In this document: one piece after another, positions 42,801 to 51,499 of the stretch | How the letters are laid out: each line of letters opens with the position of its first letter | Numbering within the stretch: position 1 is the first letter of the stretch | Translations under genes and position numbers: made by a program | DNA from: Symsagittifera roscoffensis | Taxonomy: Eukaryota; Xenacoelomorpha; Acoela; Convolutidae | Length of the DNA: 64,000 nucleotides | Assembly: GCF_963678635.1 (NCBI RefSeq) | Contig: NC_087071.1 | Coordinates: 6,525,624-6,589,623, forward strand | Direction of reading: 5' to 3' | The notes under the pieces: generated by a model | Databases searched by the model: none | Told to the model about the DNA's origin: nothing | What the model saw: only the letters and a program-made list of their open reading frames with translations

Positions 42801-43055
42801 ACGATTGTGGATCAAGCCTTTTCAGTGCCGAAGTGCGTGAGGTTGGCAAGAATGTCTGAAAAGTCCTACGAGTTACTGTGTAAGATTTTCTCAGCAGTTC
42901 CAGAGAGAACCAAAGAAGAGTTGGAGTCAATATTGGGAAAGAAGTTCATGGGATATGTGAGCGGGAACTTCAGTGACTTTGAGAAACAGAAGCAGAGAGG
43001 ATCAACTGTCACAGATTACAATGCAGTAGATGAGAATGATGAAATCACCGAGTGA
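39804..43055 (+). CDS. Element B ORF5, unknown accessory protein (about 1,083 aa from first ATG)
   Basis: The frame is open from 39,777, but its first codons are GTG; the first in-frame ATG is 39,804, and the native start (MRMRGRTE in A) was lost with the deletion. The N-terminal 150 residues are acidic and low in complexity. Residues about 160-290 carry RVPFLGTLPEEEW and a helical stretch, conserved in C (RVPFLGTFPEEKW). About 430-620 hold a second conserved part (SARGHVMALEEEKAMEGYL; RTELQLRFAWCMMGL; AKRRDALCFIRFLIEQI). The C-terminal half has scattered Cys/His (CGLEGHVCGSLDC) without a clear finger. No signal peptide or membrane span is visible, so it is not an obvious envelope protein. 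It ends in TGATG shared with ORF6. I recognise no family. Confidence 0.8.
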   Translation: MKVGGILHTRTFLAPFGCEEIKVVHGEEEDKSAGTLLIPRFQEEADNDEQGPSSSNKDKSEGDDGQGGSRQTEEPMQQDQAGGEDDRASTGGTSSLDFNIFSDLENNADTLETTEPADEGTSTLEPPSAFMEMKRNLLESCSPGNSRNKDQRILMESPRRRRIEASARVPFLGTLPEEEWEVHHRDHESRTGCKLDRVAFMEEVWTVIQSYGTQSILKTGLNQPLMREVLDKLDECEGRLSELLIDSATDESEANSLIKMTPQDNEGEVVYLSRTRRGTIRSKMVIDKINAMKMKLGSGVIPRRIGKTKVDSEISVKAGNSAKRKRVEEVMDLGQGDYQLSGTDRILTDIAMVPPILMAGIKSTGYKSKRSDRTLTGATLELEILSQCGESKMRDFKPSPMNHGKGSVAGQLTPVEYNRLTVSETVSIDAPTGGYMEMLEYRNSARGHVMALEEEKAMEGYLETMLQGTTLKQKAYGTLASSDVQAETIEQLVSLPWKAVVLRYFEEEMRTTPRIHALVAVPYVRTELQLRFAWCMMGLTREEYDSEERKRSKEEKVFLVTNLRDLIVQEGAAVACAKRRDALCFIRFLIEQISVPALNSCVKMLREGDERTKALFLLALLDMQQSKPMRVNMKEPEELEPMKKIDEIRRFSNKEVRLTKESMGALPKSSEYCGPIKKKSYSYVSGIIGIAYNPFLSEDIRDCFFDYEQAVLLRFWTSRIVTIKSVNNPQAKLGLVLEEEVTAPSVPKSDKRVEFGLGFSDELLRTSLMVVWELMKPSWCPSPNADSILRATQDIQRELNADCNLRDLNIIYNVMITASKSDGEDKVELPGWGPEDWVKPGSCLAEVCGLEGHVCGSLDCVKTLEKQHKQLTVLFGNVVMKARTETELIADCHGGTDVNLVTALGFYSMFGSLESLLNLEQKHEMVTAISVEVFPGVLQTEQKYIGKWREAIETEMNIRYSETYCRPSGARYLVGSTLAPMCKSKYPVHFVAVDVKSTRTIVDQAFSVPKCVRLARMSEKSYELLCKIFSAVPERTKEELESILGKKFMGYVSGNFSDFEKQKQRGSTVTDYNAVDENDEITE

Positions 43056-43747
43056 TGATGGAAGTGGAACCATTGCTGGAAGCTTCGGGAAAACGTAATT
43101 GGAGGAGCATCATGTTGACGCATGATGAGTTTCCTTGCCACTGCTTGTTGCAGACCTGGTGGTATTCCAAGCGTAGTAATCTGATGTTGATCTGGGACTC
43201 TGGAGAGCTGCTCTCCATGGGTTTACCAGATTCATCACAGCCCGTAACAAAAGTGATAGTGGGAGTTATGATGGCGATACGATGGCTGGAAGCTCATGTT
43301 AGAGAAAATAATAGACAGGAGGCACCAACGAGAGAACAATTGCGGAAATTAGATTGTCTAAAAGATTTAGATCTTTTTGAGACAATGTGCAAAGTTCTAA
43401 ACATTCCGATGGAAGTGAAGAAGATATGGGCAAGAAAACGATTGATGCCATGGTTCAGAGCTAACATGACTGCGTGGTTGTACGAGTATGCGAAAAAGCA
43501 TATGTCGAAGCATGGCAGAGTGTACAGTGAATATCAGCTGGACATTGGGGCAGGAGCTTTCAAGCGAGCTTTCGTGACTCATCGGAATGCAGTGACCACC
43601 GCTGTGAAAAGAATTTCCAGAACGAGTGAGCGTAGTGGAAATGAGAAAGCAGAGATGCTGAAAGAAGATCTGGAGAGAAACGTGACGTTGTGTCTCCACA
43701 ACAGCTTCTGTAGAAACAGAGAATCCAACGTGGATCCCCTACCTTAG
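43055..43747 (+). CDS. Element B ORF6, unknown accessory protein (230 aa)
   Basis: The ATG at 43,055 shares its A with the TGA stop of ORF5 (TGATG), so the ribosome terminating ORF5 is placed on this start; an ATG directly follows in frame. The protein is Lys/Arg-rich with Trp-rich helical segments (MPWFRANMTAWLYEYAKKH, about residues 132-150) and a basic C-terminus. There is no recognisable domain, signal peptide or membrane span. Nucleic-acid binding would fit the composition but is a guess. A and C do not reach this part within the window, so I cannot test its conservation. Confidence 0.65.
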   Translation: MMEVEPLLEASGKRNWRSIMLTHDEFPCHCLLQTWWYSKRSNLMLIWDSGELLSMGLPDSSQPVTKVIVGVMMAIRWLEAHVRENNRQEAPTREQLRKLDCLKDLDLFETMCKVLNIPMEVKKIWARKRLMPWFRANMTAWLYEYAKKHMSKHGRVYSEYQLDIGAGAFKRAFVTHRNAVTTAVKRISRTSERSGNEKAEMLKEDLERNVTLCLHNSFCRNRESNVDPLP

Positions 43748-44699
43748 TGTAAACAGAGGGTAGAAGAGCAGAAGTGTTGGAGGACGGCTTCCAACAGCGT
43801 CAGGATAGTCAACGACGTGCTACAAGACACGGAAACCGAAAGGGCGGAGTCAGCATCGCAGGAGGAGGAAATGGAACATTGATGAATGGTCGAGAAAACA
43901 AGAGGCAACAAGAAAGAAAATTAGAAGAATTTAGAAGTTTTAGAACTTCTAAACGACGGAAAAAGGAGAGAACAAAGGGATGATGAAGAAACGTTAAAAC
44001 TCAGAATTGTTTTATGTGTGTGAAAAACTCAAGTGAGAAACCAAGCAACCAAGTTGTAATTGAAAACTGAAACATTTTGTTGAGTTCGGAAATTGTTGCA
44101 TTTATAAATTTGCATTTTGATTTTAGCAGAAGTGGCTTTAGAGACACTTATTATTTATTTAGAAAGGCTTAAGAAAAGAGTATATTTAAATATTCCAGCC
44201 TGCATGATTGTTTTTAATCACTTAGGAGAACTGATCACTTTGTGGTGATATGAAGGACTTGAGTAACCTCTTGAAGAAGGAGGTTGGTGCATTGTTCTTT
44301 CTAACCACAAAGTTTCTTAGTTTTAATATTCAGGACAATAAACAAGCAAGATTTCCGAAGGGAAGGAGCCTAGTAGGATAATTTTAGCTTGTTGGTTGGC
44401 AGGACTGTCCTGCAAGCCAACACCTTTTAAATCTAAGAGAAAAAGTTTTAATCGGGACATAGACACTGGAAGTCAGAAAACATGTTTTATCTTAGGTTAT
44501 ATTCTCAATGTGCAGATTAATGAAAGAATTTGAAGGCTATAGTGATGTAGTATGATGCCATTTATATTCTGCAGTGAGTTGATATGACGTGGATAAAAGT
44601 AATTCCGTGCATTTTGTAAATTCTGTTCGATGGCACTGTAACCATTTTATGAACATTGCGTGATTCAATGAGGACATTGACCGGACTGTCCGGGGAGTA
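43748..44699 (+). other. Element B 3' untranslated region with two hairpins and polypurine edge
   Basis: No convincing ORF. A perfect hairpin TTTAGAAGTT / AACTTCTAAA (loop TTAG) is at 43,930-43,953; a longer interrupted one (GGCAGGAC / GTCCTGC core) is at 44,391-44,421. The last bases before the LTR are CTGTCCGGGGAGTA (44,686-44,699), the presumed polypurine tract. Confidence 0.65.
44686..44699 (+). promoter_or_regulatory. Presumed polypurine tract at the 3' LTR edge
   Basis: CTGTCCGGGGAGTA abuts the TGTGAC of the LTR. Only GGGGAG is strictly purine, so it is short for a polypurine tract, but position and recurrence of TGTCCGGGGAG inside gag-pol speak for a role. Confidence 0.5.
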
Positions 44700-45622
44700 T
44701 GTGACATTCGACCAGAATGGCCAAAATGCAGTCTCTGCAAAATTCGGGATTTTAGCAGCAAGCCTTCCGAGTTGATGAATTAGAAGGATTAACGACGTTA
44801 TTCCGATGATTAGCAGAACGGTGAAGGTCAAGATATTCCCGTATTTTAAAATTTTAAATTTTCGAAGTGGTGACGTAACATTTCTGAGAAATGCTAAAAC
44901 GGCCATTTTTACCAAAAACGAGGGAAAAAACAGAACAACTTTTATCTGTGATTGCGAACAGAACGAGAATCGAGACTAAAAAACGACAACGAACTACCGA
45001 AGAGCAGAGGACGTTCCGAGTTGCAACTATTGTGCTGTTACAATAGTTGCAAGGCCGTTGCGAACAACGGTGAAGGGTAAAAACCAGCCCTCCGAGTTAG
45101 CGTGAACCTGAGGTTAAGGAGCTTGATTCGCCGGATTCAAGAATCCGGAAGGGTCTCGGGACGGGAACTTTTATGAACTTGTATTGAATTTTAGCATCCT
45201 GTCATGTCCTGACTTGAATTTAACTGATATTTAGATTCGTTTTGACAAGAATGAGGAGCTAGGAGTTGGGGGAAAGGGTTGATCCATCTTCGATGGAGAT
45301 GATGATTTTTATCTACTGAACAAAAACAAAAGTAATATAATAAGTAGTAGCCCTGCTTTTAGGAGTGACCTCGTGGTCTGGGGATACTGAGACCCAGCCA
45401 TGAGCTCACTAATTTTGCATGTAATTCAGTTAATTTGAGCGTTCTGGTCGAAGCCGGAGAGCAGTGACGTTTTTGTCGACCCGATGTTGGAAAAGACCAC
45501 CGAAAAGTACTGGCTTGGTAGAGACGGTGAAAAACATGCAAAGCTCTGTTTAGACGCTGGCCAGTCGTCTTAAGACTTAGTTTTGTTATCCGTCGATATG
45601 TATCTTCCGGGCGAATGTTACA
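44700..45622 (+). repeat. Element B 3' LTR (923 bp)
   Basis: Same length, same ends (TGTGACATTCG ... CGAATGTTACA) and almost the same sequence as 26,007-26,929. The hairpin pair recurs at 45,021-45,070. After it the sequence continues AAGGCACAATT, unrelated to the continuation of the 5' LTR (the leader), which fixes the boundary. Confidence 0.92.
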
Positions 45623-45624
45623 AA

Positions 45625-45741
45625 GGCACAATTATTACAATAGTAGACGGTTTAACAGTCCTGGGATCGGTTATAGGAACAACATCAGCATGCGATAGAT
45701 ACATGGAAAGCGAAATTGAAAAGACAGCTACCCTAACTTAA
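45625..45741 (+). pseudogene. Scrap of non-LTR reverse transcriptase
   Basis: A 38-codon stretch reads GTIITIVDGLTVLGSVIGTT and then SACDRYMESEIEK before a TAA. The VLGS.IG..... pattern is the one seen in LINE reverse transcriptases just after the palm. It begins directly at the LTR edge, so element B (or its 3' end) landed in an older LINE copy. Too short to name the clade. Confidence 0.5.
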
Positions 45742-46225
45742 AAGCTTTCAAAATAGCAAAAAAACATCACCACAAAATTTCGTACTCCTGCTACACAACG
45801 GAGGTCCAAAAAAAGCTTTTTAACCAGATGATGTTGGTTTTTTTTTTCAAATTTTCAACATTAAAATGGTGAGGGGGGAGGTTTCAAGAGGTAACAAAAC
45901 ATGAAATTTGTTTGAAAATATACTGCGACATCTTTCTGAAAGGCGTAATCATAAATATTAAACAGTTTGAGAGCTCTAAGTGTCATATTCTCAAGGGACT
46001 TGGTTATGTTCAAGGGACCACTCTATCGTAGTAGTACCGAAACTCATCAACAATCATGCAAGCAAAATAGTTCACTCTCTTTTAACAATTCAAGTGTTTG
46101 CTTTTTTGGGTTTTTGACGGGGCAACATTATTTGACATGACAACGAAGGACGCTTGATATATTTTTGTTACCTTCACATTGAACTCTACCTATATTCTTC
46201 TGAAACTTTTGGTATGTGGATTTCA
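45742..46225. other. Intergenic DNA upstream of the carrier gene
   Basis: AT-rich, with T- and A-runs (45,838-45,850) and no long frame. The last 50 bp become pyrimidine-rich before TTTCAG. Confidence 0.6.
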
Positions 46226-46229
46226 GAGA
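46224..46229 (+). promoter_or_regulatory. 3' splice acceptor (TTTCAG) before the carrier start codon
   Basis: Pyrimidine-rich sequence ends in ATTTCAG, 4 nt before the ATG at 46,234. It could be the end of a 5' UTR intron or a spliced-leader acceptor; no upstream exon is identifiable by eye. Confidence 0.5.
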
Positions 46230-46233
46230 CGAT

Positions 46234-48237
46234 ATGGGGGATACATCTCGAGATGAGCTGTCAGCTGTATTCTCTAAATACGTTGATCACAAGGACGGTA
46301 AAGGTCAGACGTATATAACTGGTCCTGGTTTTATCAAAAATTTTGTTGGCGTAGACATTGAACAAGGTGCTAAAGACGAAATAATGGCTCTCCTTACTGG
46401 CATCGTCGACACCACTCAGGACGGTTTGATATCCTTCGAGGAATTCTGCGCTTTCGAGAAATTTTTGACGGCGCCCGATGTTTCCTATCGAATGGTATTT
46501 CGCCTCTTTGACCAAACTAGATCGGGATTTGTGACGTTCGCGGAATTCAAAAATGTCTACTCGAAGACTGTTGCGTTTAGCACTGTACCGTTTGAATTCA
46601 ATTGTGAGTTTGTTCACCGACATTTTGGTGAGAAAAAAACTCGCGAGCTTCCATACTCTGATTTTGTACAGATGTTGAACGGCTTGCAACTAGAGCATTT
46701 GAAGCAAGCATTTGAAAAACGAGACAATAGTAAAGACGGAATGATCTTTCCACTTGATGTACAAGAGGTTATGGCATCGCTTCGAAGCAACTCCATGACA
46801 CCATTCATTTCCGAGAACCTAGTTGCCTTAGCTAAAGGAAACAAAATCAGCTATTCATCATTTCTTGCCCTGAATAAAATTCTATCAAATATTGAAATGT
46901 TCTCAAATTTGTACGACCAGACCCTCATCGCGAAATCAGCCGAAAAACGAAAAGTTGAGGATTATGTTTTGAAAGACGAGTTTATGACCACTGCCTTAGA
47001 ACACGCCGATGTTACACCGGAAGAAATTGAGCTTTTGTTTCAAATTGTCGCTTTTGAACACGAAGAGGGACGTTTGACAAAATCTGACTTTGATAAACTG
47101 ACGCCTTTGAGAGTGCAGCTAGCTGTACCGATCAATGTAGAACAAAATATTCCAGCGCCTGAAAAGGACGGAGCTCTTCTTTCAATCGCAAAACGGATGT
47201 TCAATTTTGGCCTAGGGTGTGTTGCGGGATGTACTGGCGCTACTGCGGTGTACCCTATTGATCTGGTGAAAACACGACTTCAGAACCAGCGAAAGTCAGC
47301 TGTTGTCGGGGAAGTGATGTACAGAAACTTTTGGGATTGTTTCAAAAAGGTCATCAGGTTTGAAGGATACCTTGGACTTTATAGAGGTCTGCCACCTCAA
47401 TTGGTCGGTGTCGCACCAGAAAAATCGATCAAGCTGACCATGAATGATCTGGTCCGTGACATGGTGAAAAGAAAGGACAACTCTATCCCGCTATGGGGTG
47501 AAATTTTGGCGGGTGGAACGGCCGGAGGATGTCAAGTTATATTCACAAACCCTCTTGAAATTGTGAAAATTAGACTTCAAGTAGCGGGAGAGGTCAAAAG
47601 TGCGACCAAAATAAACGCGATATCTGTTATGCGAGAACTTGGAATAACTGGACTGTATAAAGGTTCCAGAGCTTGTTTCCTTCGTGATATTCCCTTCTCG
47701 GCGATATACTTCCCACTGTATGCGAATTTGAAACTGGCGTTTCAAGATGAAAGTGGTCAAACGTCGATGGGTAATCTGTTTATAGCCGGTGTTTTGGCTG
47801 GCGTTCCGGCACCGTTTTTGACAACACCTGCAGACGTCATTAAAACCAGGCTCCAAGTGAAAGCTAGGGAAGGCCAACAGGTGTACTCAGGGGTCGTTGA
47901 TTGTGCCCGGAAATTGATGCGTGAAGAAGGTTGGAGGGTGTTTTGGGTGGGGGCAAATCAAAGGGTATTTAGATCAGCTCCTCAGTTTGGTGTGACACTA
48001 CTCACTTACGAGTTCCTCAAGAAAGCCTTGCCATGGGGAACAAAAGACGCACAACCCCATAGAATTGCGGACGCGAAATCGTCGAAGCACATTATGCAAC
48101 CTGTGAACCCCGATCACATAGGAGGGTTGAGAACTGCATCTTTGGCGTTCGCGGGAATCGAAAGCAAGTTCGGACTGTTCCTACCAAAGTTCAAACATCC
48201 TGTTAACCAGCACATCTATCAAATCAAGAAGACCTAA
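46234..48237 (+). CDS. Mitochondrial calcium-regulated aspartate/glutamate carrier (aralar/citrin type), 667 aa
   Basis: This SLC25A12/13-type protein of the inner mitochondrial membrane exchanges matrix aspartate for cytosolic glutamate plus a proton, in the malate-aspartate shuttle. The N-terminal 300 residues are the EF-hand regulatory domain; loops such as DTTQDGLISFEE (about 66-77) and DQTRSGFVTFAE are visible. Residues about 320-600 contain three carrier repeats with the signatures PIDLVK, PLEIVK and PADVIK, each followed by TRLQ or IRLQ. The C-terminus KFGLFLPKF is typical of animal family members. Length equals that of animal orthologues (about 670-690). The open frame extends to 46,216 only through a GTG; the ATG at 46,234 follows a TTTCAG acceptor, so I start there. 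There is no intron in the coding region, which is uncommon for this gene. No lesion is seen. Confidence 0.93.
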   Translation: MGDTSRDELSAVFSKYVDHKDGKGQTYITGPGFIKNFVGVDIEQGAKDEIMALLTGIVDTTQDGLISFEEFCAFEKFLTAPDVSYRMVFRLFDQTRSGFVTFAEFKNVYSKTVAFSTVPFEFNCEFVHRHFGEKKTRELPYSDFVQMLNGLQLEHLKQAFEKRDNSKDGMIFPLDVQEVMASLRSNSMTPFISENLVALAKGNKISYSSFLALNKILSNIEMFSNLYDQTLIAKSAEKRKVEDYVLKDEFMTTALEHADVTPEEIELLFQIVAFEHEEGRLTKSDFDKLTPLRVQLAVPINVEQNIPAPEKDGALLSIAKRMFNFGLGCVAGCTGATAVYPIDLVKTRLQNQRKSAVVGEVMYRNFWDCFKKVIRFEGYLGLYRGLPPQLVGVAPEKSIKLTMNDLVRDMVKRKDNSIPLWGEILAGGTAGGCQVIFTNPLEIVKIRLQVAGEVKSATKINAISVMRELGITGLYKGSRACFLRDIPFSAIYFPLYANLKLAFQDESGQTSMGNLFIAGVLAGVPAPFLTTPADVIKTRLQVKAREGQQVYSGVVDCARKLMREEGWRVFWVGANQRVFRSAPQFGVTLLTYEFLKKALPWGTKDAQPHRIADAKSSKHIMQPVNPDHIGGLRTASLAFAGIESKFGLFLPKFKHPVNQHIYQIKKT

Positions 48238-49920
48238 TGAAATCGACAATACTGACTTAAACACAATAATATCTTAACATGCACATTGAATTTCGTTTAA
48301 ATTTTTCAAGGTTAGATTTTGTTCACTCTTTGTCAATCGCAATTTATCAACTATTTTTTTATTTTTAGCATATACAGTTTTTGATGGCGATTTTGATGAA
48401 GTTTGACTGAATTGGTTTCAGACAGCGCTTTGAACATATTTGTATTCGAAGTCTGCTTATTTTGTTGAATAATTTTAATCGTGTACAGAGCAGCATATGG
48501 AACTAACAGACTATTGTTAAGTACTGCAAAATTTAAAATTTTCAAGCATAGTAATAAACAGTTTTAGTCGAAGATATATAATTGAAGATTTTTCGGATAT
48601 GTTTTTTCATGAACAGTAAAAAGTTCACGCGGTAGAATTAGCTTCAAACAAATTGATTATGAAAAAAATATGATTCAGCTTGAGAGTTGACTTTGATTTT
48701 TTTAAAATATGCATGCAGATAAACGAGAGTAACATGTTTCTGAAAACAGGGGCAAAATTAAGGATCAGCCTTTCCCCTCTCACAATCTCGACACACTAAT
48801 CACCCAGTGGCCGAATGGTCCAACCGAGACTTTGGCGCCACCATACACAAACTACAGAACAACGGCATTCTTCATTTACTTAAAACTCATAGAATTTTTG
48901 ACGAATTAAAAAATCCCTCCTCGGATAAATTCTAAGTCCACTTAATCTTTTTCAAAATCCGGACGAATTTTCTCATCGCCCAAGTTGTAAAAGCTCCGAG
49001 CAATGTTATTTTAGTCTTCTTGAGGTCAAGTCACAAGAGAAGTAGACACAATTGCTTTTCATTACTTGACTCCATCATTTGATCAAACTGTTTCAAACTG
49101 AATTGTGAATAAAATTAAATAAGACGAATAATTGTTCAACTTGAACTCTCGGTGACCTTGACTGTGGGTGTTTCGAAATCAGACATTGAATTGATCACAA
49201 TTCAGCCGAGATAACAAGTGTGTTTATGCAAGAATCAAGTTTGATATGGAATCAATTATGCATGCGCTCTCGTACGAGTGTTGAAATTAGAGTAGATTTT
49301 TAACTAAGTGATTGTGAACTTATACTCAAGAACTTTTTTGTCTGATAGCGGATTTTTATTTTGAAATTATCGATTGCAAGATGTGAATTACAAGTGACTC
49401 AGCAAGGTAAAAAAACATGCTTTGACCATACGATAGTTTTGGTTGGCTATTATGACAACGCCTCATTATTCTTTCTTTCACCAATCGATAATCATTGAAA
49501 CATTATCATGTTTCTAAAATCTCGAACTCTTGTCTAAGTGTGTAGTCAACAACTTAGTCATTGAATCGGCCTGTGAAGCCTTATGATACTATACAAAAAA
49601 TAAAGGTTATCAAATGAGCGCTAATTTTTCAAATGAGAGTTTCCTTAATTTTCAAACACTTAAAAACATGTTCGAACATGTTTAAAACAAAGCACGTTTT
49701 AAGCAAAGCAAACCTGCTAATGATCTAAAATTAGCCGGTTACTTTACAACTAGGTGTGACCGGTCGCTATTCGGAGCCGATATACCATATCATAAAAAAG
49801 CACAAAACGAAAAACAATTTTAAAATTATCTGTCGAAAATTATGACTTCATATAAGAGTTAAAAAAAAACAACTCATCATTTTTTAAAACGAATTTGATA
49901 TTAATAACTGAAACTTGTCC
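48238..49920. other. AT-rich intergenic region downstream of the carrier
   Basis: Possible polyadenylation signals AATAAA occur at 48,552 and near 49,107. Short frames only. Nothing else recognised. Confidence 0.6.
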
Positions 49921-49949
49921 GCCAATTTTTGAATTATTTGCGAGAGCTG

Positions 49950-50131
49950 GTGTCTTGTAGTCTGGAACTAGTTTTTTTTCATGAAACAACACAATTTTGC
50001 TTACAAAAGTGTAAAAACTGATTTTGCCTTATAATTGAACCTTAACAACTTGCAGGATCCTTCTCATGGGTTCTAGAGGTAAACGCGGTCACCTTTGCAC
50101 CTTAAGTCTCGGGTTTAAATCCCAGTCGGAC
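49950..50131 (+). repeat. tRNA-derived, SINE-like sequence, copy 1
   Basis: The part 50,063-50,131 resembles a tRNA: a D-arm-like TCTAGAGGTAAACGCGG, an anticodon-like segment and a T-arm GGGTTTAAATCCC, followed by AGTCGGAC. Acceptor pairing is poor, so it is not a functional tRNA. A word GTGTCTTGTA.TCTGGAACTAG at 49,950-49,971 recurs before the second tRNA-like sequence. Confidence 0.35.
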
Positions 50132-50479
50132 ATTGTTTTTTTGGCAGTAAGTTTGAAAATAAGTGGATTTGAGTTTTCATTTGTCTGCTTACGTTGTGTC
50201 GGCTTAGTTGCCAGGTCAAAGGGTTTTCTTGTGCTAAAGCAGTTTTTCTTTTAGGGATGTTGATTCACTCCTTTAACTTACTAGCCCTGGCTAAATATAT
50301 TTCTTTTTTTTCAATCAAATGGTTTATTCAGCCTTAATAATTTCGGCTTTCTTATTGATTTATTTAAAATAATGTGTATGGTCTGGAAGGGCGAAAATTG
50401 ATAATTGTTCTCAAGAATTTTTATGTCGAAAATGGTCTGAAGTTACAATTTTGCGAGGCCAAACTGCATTTTGTGAGTT

Positions 50480-51050
50480 GTAAGCGGAATCTGCAACAGG
50501 CCAAACGAAGAATTATCGCGGAATCCGCAACACTACTGATTTTTTTTTTTTATTTTCTGCGCTGTTGTGGATACCTCAGACAAATAGCTAAAAGACTTGC
50601 TCAAAACTGATCCAAAATAGGCAAAAAGAATCGGCAGCAAAATTTGTATCCGCAAGAATTTGTAAAATACCTAAGCAATTTATAATACAAATGTTTAGTT
50701 AATTTAAGCTGTCGTGGAATCCTAAATTGTAAAAGAAAATCCCAAATTTGAGCGGAAACCACAAATTGTAAGCAAGTTCTCCAAATTGGTAGCCGAATCG
50801 GCAAATTGTTACCGGAGTCCGCATTAGTTTGCGGAATCCACCTACATTTGTTGAATCCGCTGACATATGCAGATTCCGGAAAAACTAGCTCTATTTGCTC
50901 GTAGTAGAATCCGCAGCAAATTTAATGTGCCGACAAACTTAACGTTGAAAAAACTAGCGCGCGGAATCCACAGAAAATTTGTAGGTGGAAATCATTTACA
51001 TTTTGGACCACGTTTAATGACTTGTCTCTGGATTCTACTGGCCTACAGAC
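50480..51050. repeat. Degenerate GGAATCCGC / AAATTGT minisatellite
   Basis: GCGGAATCCGC-like words (GGAATCTGC, GGAATCCAC, GAATCCGCTG, GATTCCGG) recur with AAATTGT or AAATTTG between them, at irregular 20-45 bp spacing, with a stray copy at 52,107-52,118. The frames in this area are incidental. Confidence 0.5.
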
Positions 51051-51316
51051 GCCAAATTGTGCGCCTATCCTGTACACCTCGTTAAGAAAAATTTGAAAAA
51101 ATGTCTTGTAGCCTTTTTTGTTTCTGGCTGAAAAAGGGTCCATGCAGATTTTGCTGGCTTAGTAGCCGTTCGTTCAATACCGAAGACTTTTGTAAGGCTG
51201 GTGATTGTGTTTCTCGGATAATCTTGAGAAAATATTTTGTTTTTGTTTTTGAAAACCAAGTTTTTCGACTGAGCTGTTTTGTCTCAGTAATTTGAAGCTA
51301 CTCCATGCGAGTGCAA

Positions 51317-51496
51317 GTGTCTTGTAATCTGGAACTAGGCAATTTTCCATAATGCAGCTTTTTCGATTCATCGGCTAAAATTTGAGGTTGCTCAACTATC
51401 AAGCCTTTATCCTTTTTTGGTGTCTTCCTCTTTAGTCTAATATAATATTTAAGCATCTGCTTGAGTTTCCGAAGGTCCAGGTTTCGAGTCTCAGCT
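51317..51496 (+). repeat. tRNA-derived, SINE-like sequence, copy 2 (diverged)
   Basis: Starts with the same 22-bp word as copy 1 (51,317-51,338, one base different) and ends with a tRNA-like AAGCATCTG...GAAGGTCCAGGTTTCGAGTC (51,451-51,490). The T-arm loop TTCGAGT is canonical although its stem is mispaired. Confidence 0.35.
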
Positions 51497-51499
51497 GTT

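Larger units (their letters stand above)
26007..45622 (+). mobile_element. Element B: young copy of the giant Ty3/Gypsy-type element with an internal deletion
   Basis: It is complete from LTR to LTR (19,616 bp), with both LTRs 923 bp and nearly identical. Contents are leader, intact gag-pol, ORF5, ORF6 and 3' UTR. Compared with A, about 4.75 kb between the gag-pol spacer and the start of ORF5 is missing (breakpoint 39,773-39,782, with about 8 nt of junction sequence), removing ORFs 2-4 and the ORF5 start codon. Flanks share only AAG at the ends (CGAAG before, AAGGC after), so a normal 4-5 bp target duplication is not evident. The full-length ancestor would be about 24.4 kb. Confidence 0.9.

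Noticed and set aside
39777-43747. ORF5/ORF6 as an envelope gene
   Set aside because: No signal peptide, no membrane span, no furin-like site or heptad fusion subunit visible.
43774-43983. Basic 69-codon frame after ORF6
   Set aside because: Starts with TTG, out of frame with ORF6, biased composition, no homologue in the other copies within the window.
46216-46233. Start of the carrier at 46,216
   Set aside because: That codon is GTG and lies before the TTTCAG acceptor; the ATG at 46,234 is the likely start.
50052-50131. Functional tRNA gene
   Set aside because: Acceptor and D stems do not pair well and the T loop lacks the usual TTCRA.
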